Part shown: one piece after another, positions 55,154 to 62,353 of the stretch
How positions within the stretch are numbered: the first letter of the stretch is position 1
How the letters are laid out: each line of letters opens with the position of its first letter
Assembly (NCBI RefSeq): GCF_020149915.1
Contig: NZ_CP083760.1
Coordinates: 62,001 to 126,000 of the forward strand
From: Candidatus Sulfidibacterium hydrothermale
GTDB lineage: Bacteria > Bacteroidota > Bacteroidia > Bacteroidales > F082
Length of the DNA: 64,000 nt
Reading direction: 5' to 3'
Position numbers and translations under genes: made by a program
Notes under the pieces: model-generated
What the model saw: only the letters and a program-made list of their open reading frames with translations
Told to the model about the DNA's origin: nothing
Databases searched by the model: none

Positions 55154-56464
55154 TTATAATTTGAATACTTTATCCGTTTTATCTTTAATCATATTGCGAA
55201 GGTCAACTACAAGTTTGGCCTGTTGTTGAATAAACTCCACATCAAAATCTTTATGGTTGGTTGTCAATACGACTACATCGGCACTTTCGAGTGTTTCCCG
55301 GGTTAAATTAACCGAATTAAAAGTCCGGCCTTCTCCGGTATGTACTTTCGGAATATAAGGATCATGATAAAAAACCTGTCCCCCTTTGTGGGCTGTGATA
55401 TCCATAATTTCCAGCGCCGGAGATTCCCGTTCATCGTCAATGTTCGGTTTGTAAGCTACGCCAAGAAACAAGATATTGCTACCGTTGACCGCTTTTTTCT
55501 GGCTGTTGAGGGCTGTGGCTATTTTTATGTACATGTAATGCGGCATGCGCATATTAATGTGACCGGCGGTGTGAATCATACTCAAATCAAAATCGTACTG
55601 TTTGGCGATGTGCTCGAGGTAAAATGGATCCAACGGAATACAATGACCGCCGATACCCGGACCGGGATAAAAAGCCTGAAAACCGAAAGGTTTGGTTTTG
55701 GCCGCTTCAATGACTTCCCAGATATTAATATGCATCTTGCCGGAAAGCAGGGCCAGCTCATTAATCAGACTGATGTTCACCAAACGATAGGTGTTTTCGA
55801 GAATCTTTACCATTTCTGCCACCCGGGGTGAAGAAACCGGATGGATATTATCAATAGCTTTTTGATACAGTGCTTTCCCGATTTCCATTCCTTCCGGCGA
55901 TAACGCACCCATTACTTTAGGGGTATTGCGGGTGTGGAAATTTTTGTTGCCCGGGTCCACCCGTTCGGGAGAATAGGCCAGCCAGAAGTCTTTGTTGTGT
56001 TTCATGCCGCTTTCGTGCTCAATAATCGGCAACATGAAATTTTCCGTCGTCGTGGGATAGGTCGTACTTTCCAGGCTGATAAACGTACCAGATTTCATAT
56101 TCCGGCCGATATCCATACAGGCGCTTTCGATGTAGCTCATATCCGGTTTACGGAATTTGTCCAAGGGTGTGGGAACACAGATAATCAGGGCATCGCAATC
56201 TTTCATGCGGCTAAAATCGGTGGTGGCTTCCAGTGTCACTTTATCCACTACCTCACGCAGTACGGCATCGCGGATGTCTTTAATGTAGTTATCACCCTTA
56301 TTTATCTTATTAACTTTTTCGGTACTTTTATCAAAGCCGATGACTTTTACGCCGGCTTCGGCAAAATTCACTGCCAGCGGCAGTCCTACATAGCCCAGTC
56401 CGATAATTCCTACGGTTTCTTCATCGCGAGCTATTTTACGGAGTAAATTTTCTTTTAAGTTCAT
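55154..56464 (-). CDS. Nucleotide-sugar dehydrogenase (UDP-HexNAc 6-dehydrogenase type)
   Basis: This NAD enzyme oxidises C6 of a UDP-sugar to the uronic acid. The 436-residue protein has the Rossmann motif VGIIGLGYVGLPLAVNFA, VPTPLDKFRKPDMSYI, SLESTTYPTTTE, AYSPERVDPGN, and the catalytic Cys in PGPGIGGHCIPLDP. Its length and motifs suit UDP-GlcNAc/ManNAc dehydrogenases (WbpA/WecC). With WecB it would give UDP-ManNAcA, though UDP-GlcNAcA is possible. Its last codons have been copied twice downstream. Confidence 0.93.
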   Translation of the reverse strand: MNLKENLLRKIARDEETVGIIGLGYVGLPLAVNFAEAGVKVIGFDKSTEKVNKINKGDNYIKDIRDAVLREVVDKVTLEATTDFSRMKDCDALIICVPTPLDKFRKPDMSYIESACMDIGRNMKSGTFISLESTTYPTTTENFMLPIIEHESGMKHNKDFWLAYSPERVDPGNKNFHTRNTPKVMGALSPEGMEIGKALYQKAIDNIHPVSSPRVAEMVKILENTYRLVNISLINELALLSGKMHINIWEVIEAAKTKPFGFQAFYPGPGIGGHCIPLDPFYLEHIAKQYDFDLSMIHTAGHINMRMPHYMYIKIATALNSQKKAVNGSNILFLGVAYKPNIDDERESPALEIMDITAHKGGQVFYHDPYIPKVHTGEGRTFNSVNLTRETLESADVVVLTTNHKDFDVEFIQQQAKLVVDLRNMIKDKTDKVFKL

Positions 56465-56572
56465 GTTTTATTTATATTTTTTGACCATGTGCTTTGAATG
56501 AAAGGGGGGAAAGATGGATGAGTGGAAGATTGGATGGGGGTGAAATGTTGAAAGTTTTGTGTCAATCAATAC

Positions 56573-56983
56573 CTACAGCTTGTTTTGCCAACCTTTTCTT
56601 GTTTCTTTCCGTTGAATTGAACGAATTAAGTTAATCAGTTTGTTTTCTAAACTGTAATGCCGTTTATCAAATTCCTTAAAATCTGCTTCGCTTATTTGTC
56701 CCGCTTCTTTAAAACTGAAAAATGTACTGTAAAGTTCACCACAAGATCCAAGGCTGTAATTGAGAAAATTTAAATATTCCTTAATTGACTTTCTACAATA
56801 TCCTTCAGCAATATTTCTTTGGATACTTAAGCTGGCATCTATGGTATTAGAAGCCGGTTTTTTTAAGTCATAAGGAAAATTTTTTAAGACATTACAAACA
56901 AAAACATACATTTCAACAGCTTCCTGCCAGACATTTAACTTGCGGTAGCCGCGATTGATGTTTTTGTTATTATCAATATCCAT
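56573..56983 (-). CDS. Four-helix-bundle protein (S23/IVS family)
   Basis: The 136-residue protein reads YRKLNVWQEAVEMYVFVCNVLKNFPYDLKKPASNTIDASLSIQRNIAEGYCRKSIKEYLNFLNYSLGSCGELYSTFFSF, a clear member of the family but distant from the copies nearby. It is upstream of the dehydrogenase and transcribed in the same direction. The function is unknown. Confidence 0.88.
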   Translation of the reverse strand: MDIDNNKNINRGYRKLNVWQEAVEMYVFVCNVLKNFPYDLKKPASNTIDASLSIQRNIAEGYCRKSIKEYLNFLNYSLGSCGELYSTFFSFKEAGQISEADFKEFDKRHYSLENKLINLIRSIQRKETRKGWQNKL

Positions 56984-57143
56984 TAGAAAGATGTTTATTA
57001 CTGTACCTTTTTTATTATCAGGGCCCTAATCTCCCATCCATTCTTCCATTCAATCTTTCTTCCAAGACACGCTTCCGCCTCCTAAGTCCCATCCACCAGG
57101 GGCGAACGAACTGTATATCAGTATTTTATTATTTAAACCAAGC

Positions 57144-57674
57144 TTACTTTTCCCAAAGCAAAAGCAGCTCGTTTTTATCTTTTGTCTTCAGAAAATGCTG
57201 AAGCTCTTTGTCGTTAACTATAATATACCGCAACTTACGCTGAAGAACTTCTTCTGCTTTATCCACCAGCTCCAGTAAATAATTTTTATCCACATCCCCC
57301 ACAAACCATAAATCCATGATGGGCGAATCCTTGCCTTTGGCCAGTTCTCCTACAAGATATACTTTCTCAAGGTTACCCAGCTTTTTAACCACCTTATCCA
57401 TCACCTGGTCAATGCCCACATACTTAATGAGTAAATTATGAATTTCTGGAAAGAGTGGATGCCGGGTATTTGCATGGTATAATTTTTTATTCCCTTTCTT
57501 ATCTGCCGACAACAATCCGGCTTCTTCAAAACGGTTGAGTTCCTGACGAATGGCATTGGTAGACTCTCCAAATTCCGGTTCCAGCGAACGCAAATAAGCC
57601 GTGGTATCACTGTTCAGAAAAAATTTGAGCAGTAGTTTCAAACGGGTTTTCGATGTAATTAACGCTTCAAGCAT
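57144..57674 (-). CDS. Winged-helix protein with nucleotidyltransferase-like C-terminal domain
   Basis: The 176-residue protein has an N-terminal winged helix (ALITSKTRLKLLLKFFLNSDTTAYLRSLEPEFGESTNAIRQELNRFEEAGLL, residues about 3-55). Its C-terminal part (VYLVGELAKGKDSPIMDLWFVGDVDKNYLLELVDKAEEVLQRKLRYIIV) resembles a MNT-type nucleotidyltransferase, although the usual GSxxxGxxxxxSDxD is degenerate. Such proteins often accompany UDP-sugar dehydrogenases in Bacteroidetes polysaccharide clusters. A regulatory role for the cluster is likely but unproven. Confidence 0.8.
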   Translation of the reverse strand: MLEALITSKTRLKLLLKFFLNSDTTAYLRSLEPEFGESTNAIRQELNRFEEAGLLSADKKGNKKLYHANTRHPLFPEIHNLLIKYVGIDQVMDKVVKKLGNLEKVYLVGELAKGKDSPIMDLWFVGDVDKNYLLELVDKAEEVLQRKLRYIIVNDKELQHFLKTKDKNELLLLWEK

Positions 57675-57705
57675 GGAATATAGTGATTGGAGAATAGTGA
57701 ATAGA

Positions 57706-58062
57706 CTATTCTTTGCTTTTTAAATATTTAATTAAACCATAAGTTAATTTTGAACATTGGGTAATTGATGAAAGTAAATCATCGTGGTTTGCATCATCTA
57801 AATACCCGACTTTATGTGATAAAATAATTAACGTTTCCAATTCAGCCAAAGAACCCAATGAAATATAAAGAAATTGAATAAATTCTTTATCTCCATTTCT
57901 TGCCGCTCCCTCGGCAATATTGGTGGGGACAGAAACAGCGGCCCTCCGGAGTTGGGAAACAATTCCAAACTGCTCATGCTTTGGAAAATCAACCGTTTTC
58001 TTATAAAAATCCTCTGTCAGCTGCAGCGCTGATTTCCACACATCCAAATCCTTGTGATTCAT
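57706..58062 (-). CDS. Four-helix-bundle protein (S23/IVS family)
   Basis: The 118-residue protein reads HKDLDVWKSALQLTEDFYKKTVDFPKHEQFGIVSQLRRAAVSVPTNIAEGAARNGDKEFIQFLYISLGSLAELETLIILSHKVGY, the full family pattern. It precedes the winged-helix gene by 31 bases on the same strand. Beyond its start lies a tract of repeated attcactattcact. Confidence 0.9.
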   Translation of the reverse strand: MNHKDLDVWKSALQLTEDFYKKTVDFPKHEQFGIVSQLRRAAVSVPTNIAEGAARNGDKEFIQFLYISLGSLAELETLIILSHKVGYLDDANHDDLLSSITQCSKLTYGLIKYLKSKE

Positions 58063-58246
58063 AGAGGGACCGGTTTTTATAATTGTTGAATGATCAAAAG
58101 TAAACAGCTCTATTCACTATTCACTATTCACTACTCACCATTCACTAATTGAGTACCAAAAGTACTCAATATTTTGGTTTTGTCAAGCACAAATGTAAAA
58201 AAATTTTGTTTTGTATAGCCCTTGGAAAGAAAAAAATGTGAAAAAT

Positions 58247-58795
58247 TCAAGGAAATCGCCTGACAATGGGAGGGGTAGAATCCACGTTACTCTTATGCAA
58301 AGCCCGGTCGTAAATGAAAAAGGTAAACATGATCGTATCATAATCCGACAACGGATTATCCAGAAACAGGGTATCCTGAATGGTTCCCGAAATGGATTTA
58401 TCCCCCAGATCCGGAGTCAGCCAGGGAATACGGGCATTAAACGTAATGGTATCATACCGTCCGGAATCCGGGTTCCACGACAGCAACGGCACCTCCACAA
58501 ATTTCCCGTTTTGTTTTTCAAAATATTTGATAATCAGATTATAATAATATTTACTACCGGGATCAAACGGAGGCTGCAAATAATTGGCCGGCAATCCGAT
58601 ATCGCCATCACCATCTTCGAAGGTAAATTCCAGCACGCCACGCCGGGCCACATGGGCAGCCGTATCCACTTCCAGCAAAAAACGGCTGAAATGAATTTGG
58701 GGAATAATAGGATAGTCTTCTTTGTTTTGGCAGGAAACCATACACAACAATGCCGGTAAAAGCAGAATAAGTCCTATTTTTGCCCCTGTTTTCAT
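58247..58795 (-). CDS. Lipoprotein of unknown function
   Basis: From the ATG at 58795 the product has 182 residues with a lipoprotein signal peptide (MKTGAKIGLILLLPALLCMVSC, lipobox ending in Cys22). A beta-rich domain follows, with FTFEDGDGDIGLP and repeated DT-rich turns, that I do not assign to a named family; similar proteins are hypothetical lipoproteins in Bacteroidetes. A longer start at 58825 would overlap the divergent gene and spoil the signal peptide. Confidence 0.78.
   Translation of the reverse strand: MKTGAKIGLILLLPALLCMVSCQNKEDYPIIPQIHFSRFLLEVDTAAHVARRGVLEFTFEDGDGDIGLPANYLQPPFDPGSKYYYNLIIKYFEKQNGKFVEVPLLSWNPDSGRYDTITFNARIPWLTPDLGDKSISGTIQDTLFLDNPLSDYDTIMFTFFIYDRALHKSNVDSTPPIVRRFP
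58775..58782 (+). promoter_or_regulatory. Candidate -7 promoter element of the LuxE-like gene
   Basis: TATTTTTG lies 41 bases before the ATG, inside the 5' end of the divergent lipoprotein gene. Confidence 0.3.
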
Positions 58796-58823
58796 CACCG
58801 GGTAAAAATACAATTTTTCATTC

Positions 58824-59816
58824 ATGCAGAAACCGGAAAGTATCGAAAAAAAAATCTTTTCCCTTCATACAGAAGCGGATTTTAACCGTACTGCGCTTTC
58901 CGTTTTCCGGTTTCAGTATGTTTACAATCCGGTTTACCGGCAATTTGTCGATGCTTTGGGGATCGATCCGTCACCCATTGATCACTACCGGAATATTCCT
59001 TTTCTCCCCATCGAATTTTTTAAAACCCACCAGGTCGTTTGCGGAACATTTACTCCGGAAGCTGTTTTTGAAAGCAGTGGAACCACCGACACGACCACCA
59101 GCCGGCATCCGGTAAAAAAACTATCCCTTTACGAAGAAAGCCTGATGAAAGGATTTCAGCTGTTCTTTGGGAACCCGGAAGAATATGTCTTTTTGGCCCT
59201 GTTGCCTTCTTATCTGGAACGGACCGGTTCATCATTGGTCTATATGACCCAGCAACTGATTCAAAAAAGCCAACACCGTGAAAGTGGTTTTTATTTGCAC
59301 GATTATCAACGCCTGGCCCGTCATTTAACCGCTTTAAAAAAGCAAAACAAAAAAGTTCTTTTATTGGGAGTTACCTATGCTTTGCTGGATTTGGCAGAAC
59401 AGTTTCCGGTGCATTATCCCGAACTTATCATTATAGAAACCGGTGGCATGAAAGGAAAGCGCCGCGAAATGGTACGCGAAGAACTACACGGGATTTTGAA
59501 AAAGGCTTTTGGGGTACCCCGTATTTATTCGGAATACGGAATGACCGAATTGTTATCACAAGCTTATTCCAAAGGGAACGGACTTTTTCAAACGCCTCCG
59601 TGGATGAAAATTCTTATTCGCGACACCAACGACCCACTGGATGTTGTACCACAAGGAAAAAGCGGAGGAATTAATGTGATTGACCTAGCCAATCTTTACA
59701 GCTGTTCTTTTATTGCCACACAAGATTTGGGAAAAATCGTCTCTTCCGGTTCTTTCGAAGTGCTGGGACGATTTGACAACAGTGATGTACGGGGATGTAA
59801 CCTACTGGTACAGTAA
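58824..59816 (+). CDS. LuxE/PaaK-like acyl-protein synthetase
   Basis: The 330-residue protein resembles the LuxE family: YRNIPFLPIEFFKTHQVV, AVFESSGTTDTTTSRHPVK (adenylate-binding loop), VYMTQQLI, LLLGVTYALLDLAEQFP, IIETGGMKGKRREMVREELH and YSEYGMTELLSQAY. Family members activate fatty or other acids as acyl-AMP. Many non-luminous Bacteroidetes carry one, of unknown purpose. It stands alone. Confidence 0.85.
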   Translation: MQKPESIEKKIFSLHTEADFNRTALSVFRFQYVYNPVYRQFVDALGIDPSPIDHYRNIPFLPIEFFKTHQVVCGTFTPEAVFESSGTTDTTTSRHPVKKLSLYEESLMKGFQLFFGNPEEYVFLALLPSYLERTGSSLVYMTQQLIQKSQHRESGFYLHDYQRLARHLTALKKQNKKVLLLGVTYALLDLAEQFPVHYPELIIIETGGMKGKRREMVREELHGILKKAFGVPRIYSEYGMTELLSQAYSKGNGLFQTPPWMKILIRDTNDPLDVVPQGKSGGINVIDLANLYSCSFIATQDLGKIVSSGSFEVLGRFDNSDVRGCNLLVQ

Positions 59817-59875
59817 AAAAACAGGTGAAATTTTTCAAATTTTTCGCATAAACTGAATATTTTTACCAAATAAAT

Positions 59876-60328
59876 CCCCTCCCGGGAGGGGTGTAGGGGT
59901 GGGTCAAACACACAAGAAAATGCGCCGGAAAATATTACCATACAATCCACGGCTAAAAGGATTGGCCAAAGCTTTACGAAAAAACATGACTTTCTCAGAA
60001 GTTCTTCTTTGGAATGAACTCAAGCAAAAGAAAATGAAAGGATATGATTTTGACCGACAACGGCCTATTGACAACTACATTGTCGACTTTTACTGTAAAG
60101 ATTTAATGCTTGCCATTGAAATCGACGGTATCAGCCATGACTTTGAAGATGTTCTTGTTAAGGATGAAATACGGCAGCAGAAATTAGAAAAAATGGGGGT
60201 CCGTTTTTTACGATTTGATGATCATGAGGTACGAAAAGATATGCCCAATGTTTTAAGAACCATTGAACTGTGGATTGAAGAGCAAGAACAAAAAAGATAG
60301 AACCCACCCCTGCCCCTCCCAGGAGGGG
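59876..60328. mobile_element. 453-base inverted-repeat unit containing only a DUF559 endonuclease gene
   Basis: The left end (59876-59904) and right end (60302-60328, reverse complement) share CCCCTCC.GGGAGGGG..AGGGGTGGGT with a few differences. Each arm is also a small palindrome (CCCCTCC/GGGAGGGG). The coding region fills the interior and ends one base before the right arm. Confidence 0.65.
59920..60300 (+). CDS. DUF559 (very-short-patch-repair-like) endonuclease
   Basis: From the ATG at 59920 the product has 126 residues: LAKALRKNMTFSEVLLWNELKQKKMKGYDFDRQRPIDNYIVDFYCKDLMLAIEIDGISHD, with the PD-(D/E)xK-like residues in IVDFYC and AIEIDG, then RFLRFDDHEVRKDMPNVL. The family is related to Vsr/MTES nucleases. 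A GTG seven codons earlier lies inside the left inverted repeat and is less likely. Confidence 0.88.
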   Translation: MRRKILPYNPRLKGLAKALRKNMTFSEVLLWNELKQKKMKGYDFDRQRPIDNYIVDFYCKDLMLAIEIDGISHDFEDVLVKDEIRQQKLEKMGVRFLRFDDHEVRKDMPNVLRTIELWIEEQEQKR

Positions 60329-60762
60329 AACAAATTACAACAGAAGAATTATTATTTCAGAACAGTATTTAGGCTTTTTTAATCGTTCAACTTTCGCGGG
60401 TTTGTTTTTTCTCAAAGGTTAAATGACACATAAGCTATGGGCAGGCTACCGAAACGGCGGGCCAGCGAGAGGGTGAATGCCGAAAAGCTTACAGCATCGT
60501 GCAAAAGTGCTTGCATTTCTCTTGCGATGAGCAAGAGACCCTTTTGCCGGAGATGTTGCTTTTCGGCAGAGCAGGAAGAAGCATTCGTTTCGGTCGTCTT
60601 CTTTGGTTCCTTTCTTGACGAGACAAGAAAGGAACAGAAAACGACTTAAAATTCTTTTTACTTAAGTAAAAAAGCAATTTTACCCGGAATTAATAAATAC
60701 TTTTAAAAAGTAAAAATCTTTCCTTGGATATTTTTATTCACCTAAACTTCAAACCGTTATTC
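60329..60762. other. Gene-free region with a GC-rich repeat-like block
   Basis: About 60440-60650 is richer in GC and ends in the perfect hairpin GTTCCTTTCTTG/CAAGAAAGGAAC (60606-60635), a wording common in interspersed repeats. No gene is supported. Confidence 0.45.
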
Positions 60763-61938
60763 CTACATCAGCTTTTGCTGTAGCCGCCACCAGCGATCCG
60801 GCAACTCCTGATTCAGGGCTTGTTGGTAATCGGCATACGAACAGGGGGTATAAGGATACTTCAAGGTTCCTTTTCCGGTTTTACTTTCCACAGGAATTTC
60901 TATCCACCACCGGTCGGTTTTTTTACTTTTTAAAAAGAAAAGCTCCTCTTTATAATCGTCGAGGTATACACGAAACCGGATAAAATCCTTACTGTTTTTA
61001 TGCGGAATATCATTTTGACGATTGGCCACTCCGTCCAGAAAATACCAAATCATCTGTGCAGTCAGTTGAGCTGTCAGTTCCCGGTGATCGTAATCCGGAT
61101 TATATTCATAAAACCCGATACTGGTCAGCTTATCATTCATACCGGCATAGCGGCAAATACGGCAGGCTTCTTCTCCATTCAATCCGTTGGGACCGGCATA
61201 ATAGCTCCCCGGGGCATCGGCAGCACGAATGGCAGAAATATCAATGCTCATCATATCCGCATTACGAACCATCGGTTCCGTTTCGCTGATATCAGCACGT
61301 ACATTTCCCAGCCTGTTGATCTCGAAGAAAAGATTTTTCATCAGCTGCAATGCATCACGATTGACGAAATAACTCTGATAACCAATATTCGTATAATTAA
61401 ACAGAAAATTGGGCTGATGCATGATGATACGACTCAGATACGACCGGGCATTCAACTCTTCTTCATCCTGTCCTAAATCAAAAACTGCGTCCATTGCCGC
61501 AATATTAATCACCCGTCCGATATTTTCATACGCCAGGTAGTTGGCATACGTTAAATCCTGGCTTCCGCCAATAATTATGGTAAGGATATTTTTCCGGATT
61601 AGCGAAGCCGTTACTTCTTTTACGGCAAAATAGGTGTCTTCAATGGAATTTCCTTGTTTAATATTTCCCAAATCAGCTATTTTTAAATGATTCCAGTGGG
61701 ATAACAAAGGATACAACTGGGATCTGATTTTATCCGGAGCCTTGGCACAACCTTTATTTTTCAGGGCTTTGCGATCTTCCAACACGCCCACAAGGGCAAT
61801 ATTCACATCGGACAAATCCGGAAAACCAGACTCCCGGGTAAACGGTTTGATCAAATCAGCCACAAAAAAATTGTCAGCAGAGCCGGTAACGGTAATCACC
61901 GATTTCTCCAGCGGTTCAAAATACATTTCAATATCCAT
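60763..61938 (-). CDS. Arginase-fold (formimidoylglutamase-like) protein with altered metal sites
   Basis: The 391-residue protein has the ureohydrolase fold: IIIGGSQDLTYANYLAY (residues 121-137), AAMDAVFDLG (147-156) and MMSIDISAIRAADAPGSYYAG (229-249), aligned with the family motifs GGDHS, DAHxD and SxDxD. Several manganese ligands are replaced: the His of GGDHS by Gln or Asp context (GGSQD), the His of DAHxD by Val, and the second Asp of SxDxD by Ser. It is therefore unlikely to be a classic two-manganese hydrolase, and databases probably label relatives formimidoylglutamase. It may have a different or regulatory function. Confidence 0.8.
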   Translation of the reverse strand: MDIEMYFEPLEKSVITVTGSADNFFVADLIKPFTRESGFPDLSDVNIALVGVLEDRKALKNKGCAKAPDKIRSQLYPLLSHWNHLKIADLGNIKQGNSIEDTYFAVKEVTASLIRKNILTIIIGGSQDLTYANYLAYENIGRVINIAAMDAVFDLGQDEEELNARSYLSRIIMHQPNFLFNYTNIGYQSYFVNRDALQLMKNLFFEINRLGNVRADISETEPMVRNADMMSIDISAIRAADAPGSYYAGPNGLNGEEACRICRYAGMNDKLTSIGFYEYNPDYDHRELTAQLTAQMIWYFLDGVANRQNDIPHKNSKDFIRFRVYLDDYKEELFFLKSKKTDRWWIEIPVESKTGKGTLKYPYTPCSYADYQQALNQELPDRWWRLQQKLM

Positions 61939-62063
61939 AACACCTGTTTGCTTTCGGGAACGAAAATAGCAATTTCATTGAAAAACGGGGTAACTCCAAA
62001 AAGTTTTATCCCGGAACGCCCATTTGTCCGCCGGAACACAAAAAGTTCAAAAAGAAAAAAGTG

Positions 62064-62071
62064 TATCTTTG
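62064..62071 (+). promoter_or_regulatory. -7 promoter element of the metH transcript
   Basis: TATCTTTG lies 40 bases before the SAM riboswitch. Confidence 0.5.
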
Positions 62072-62110
62072 CCGCATATTTCAAATCCCTCCTGTTCGGT
62101 GAGGCTTTTG

Positions 62111-62224
62111 ATTTATAAAGAAGGGTGGAGAGATTAGGCTCTGTGAAGCTCTGGCAACCTTCCGCCACAGGCGGAAAAGGTGCCAATACCTAACCCGTAC
62201 GGCAACGGACGGGAAATGATAAAT
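62111..62224 (+). promoter_or_regulatory. SAM-I-type riboswitch upstream of metH
   Basis: The core follows the SAM-I pattern: AAGGGTGGAGAGATTAGGCT, GAAGCTCTGGCAACC, a variable stem TTCCGCC/GGCGGAA, and AAGGTGCCAATACC. ATTTAT (62111-62116) and ATAAAT (62219-62224) can close the P1 stem. SAM binding would lower expression of metH. The switching hairpin is not clear, though TGCCGGCAAAAAATGCCG lies downstream. Confidence 0.9.
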
Positions 62225-62353
62225 TAAAAGATTACGTTCAATGAAAAAACAAAACGATCTACACAATCTGTTGTAAAAGAATTTTTTACACGGCTATTTT
62301 TATCCGGCTGCCGGCAAAAAATGCCGACGGACAAAGCCATAACTATCAATACC

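Noticed and set aside
62225-62353. Eleven-codon frame [11 protein letters not shown] between the riboswitch and metH
   Set aside because: It could be a leader peptide, but it has no supporting signal, and a frame this short is expected by chance.
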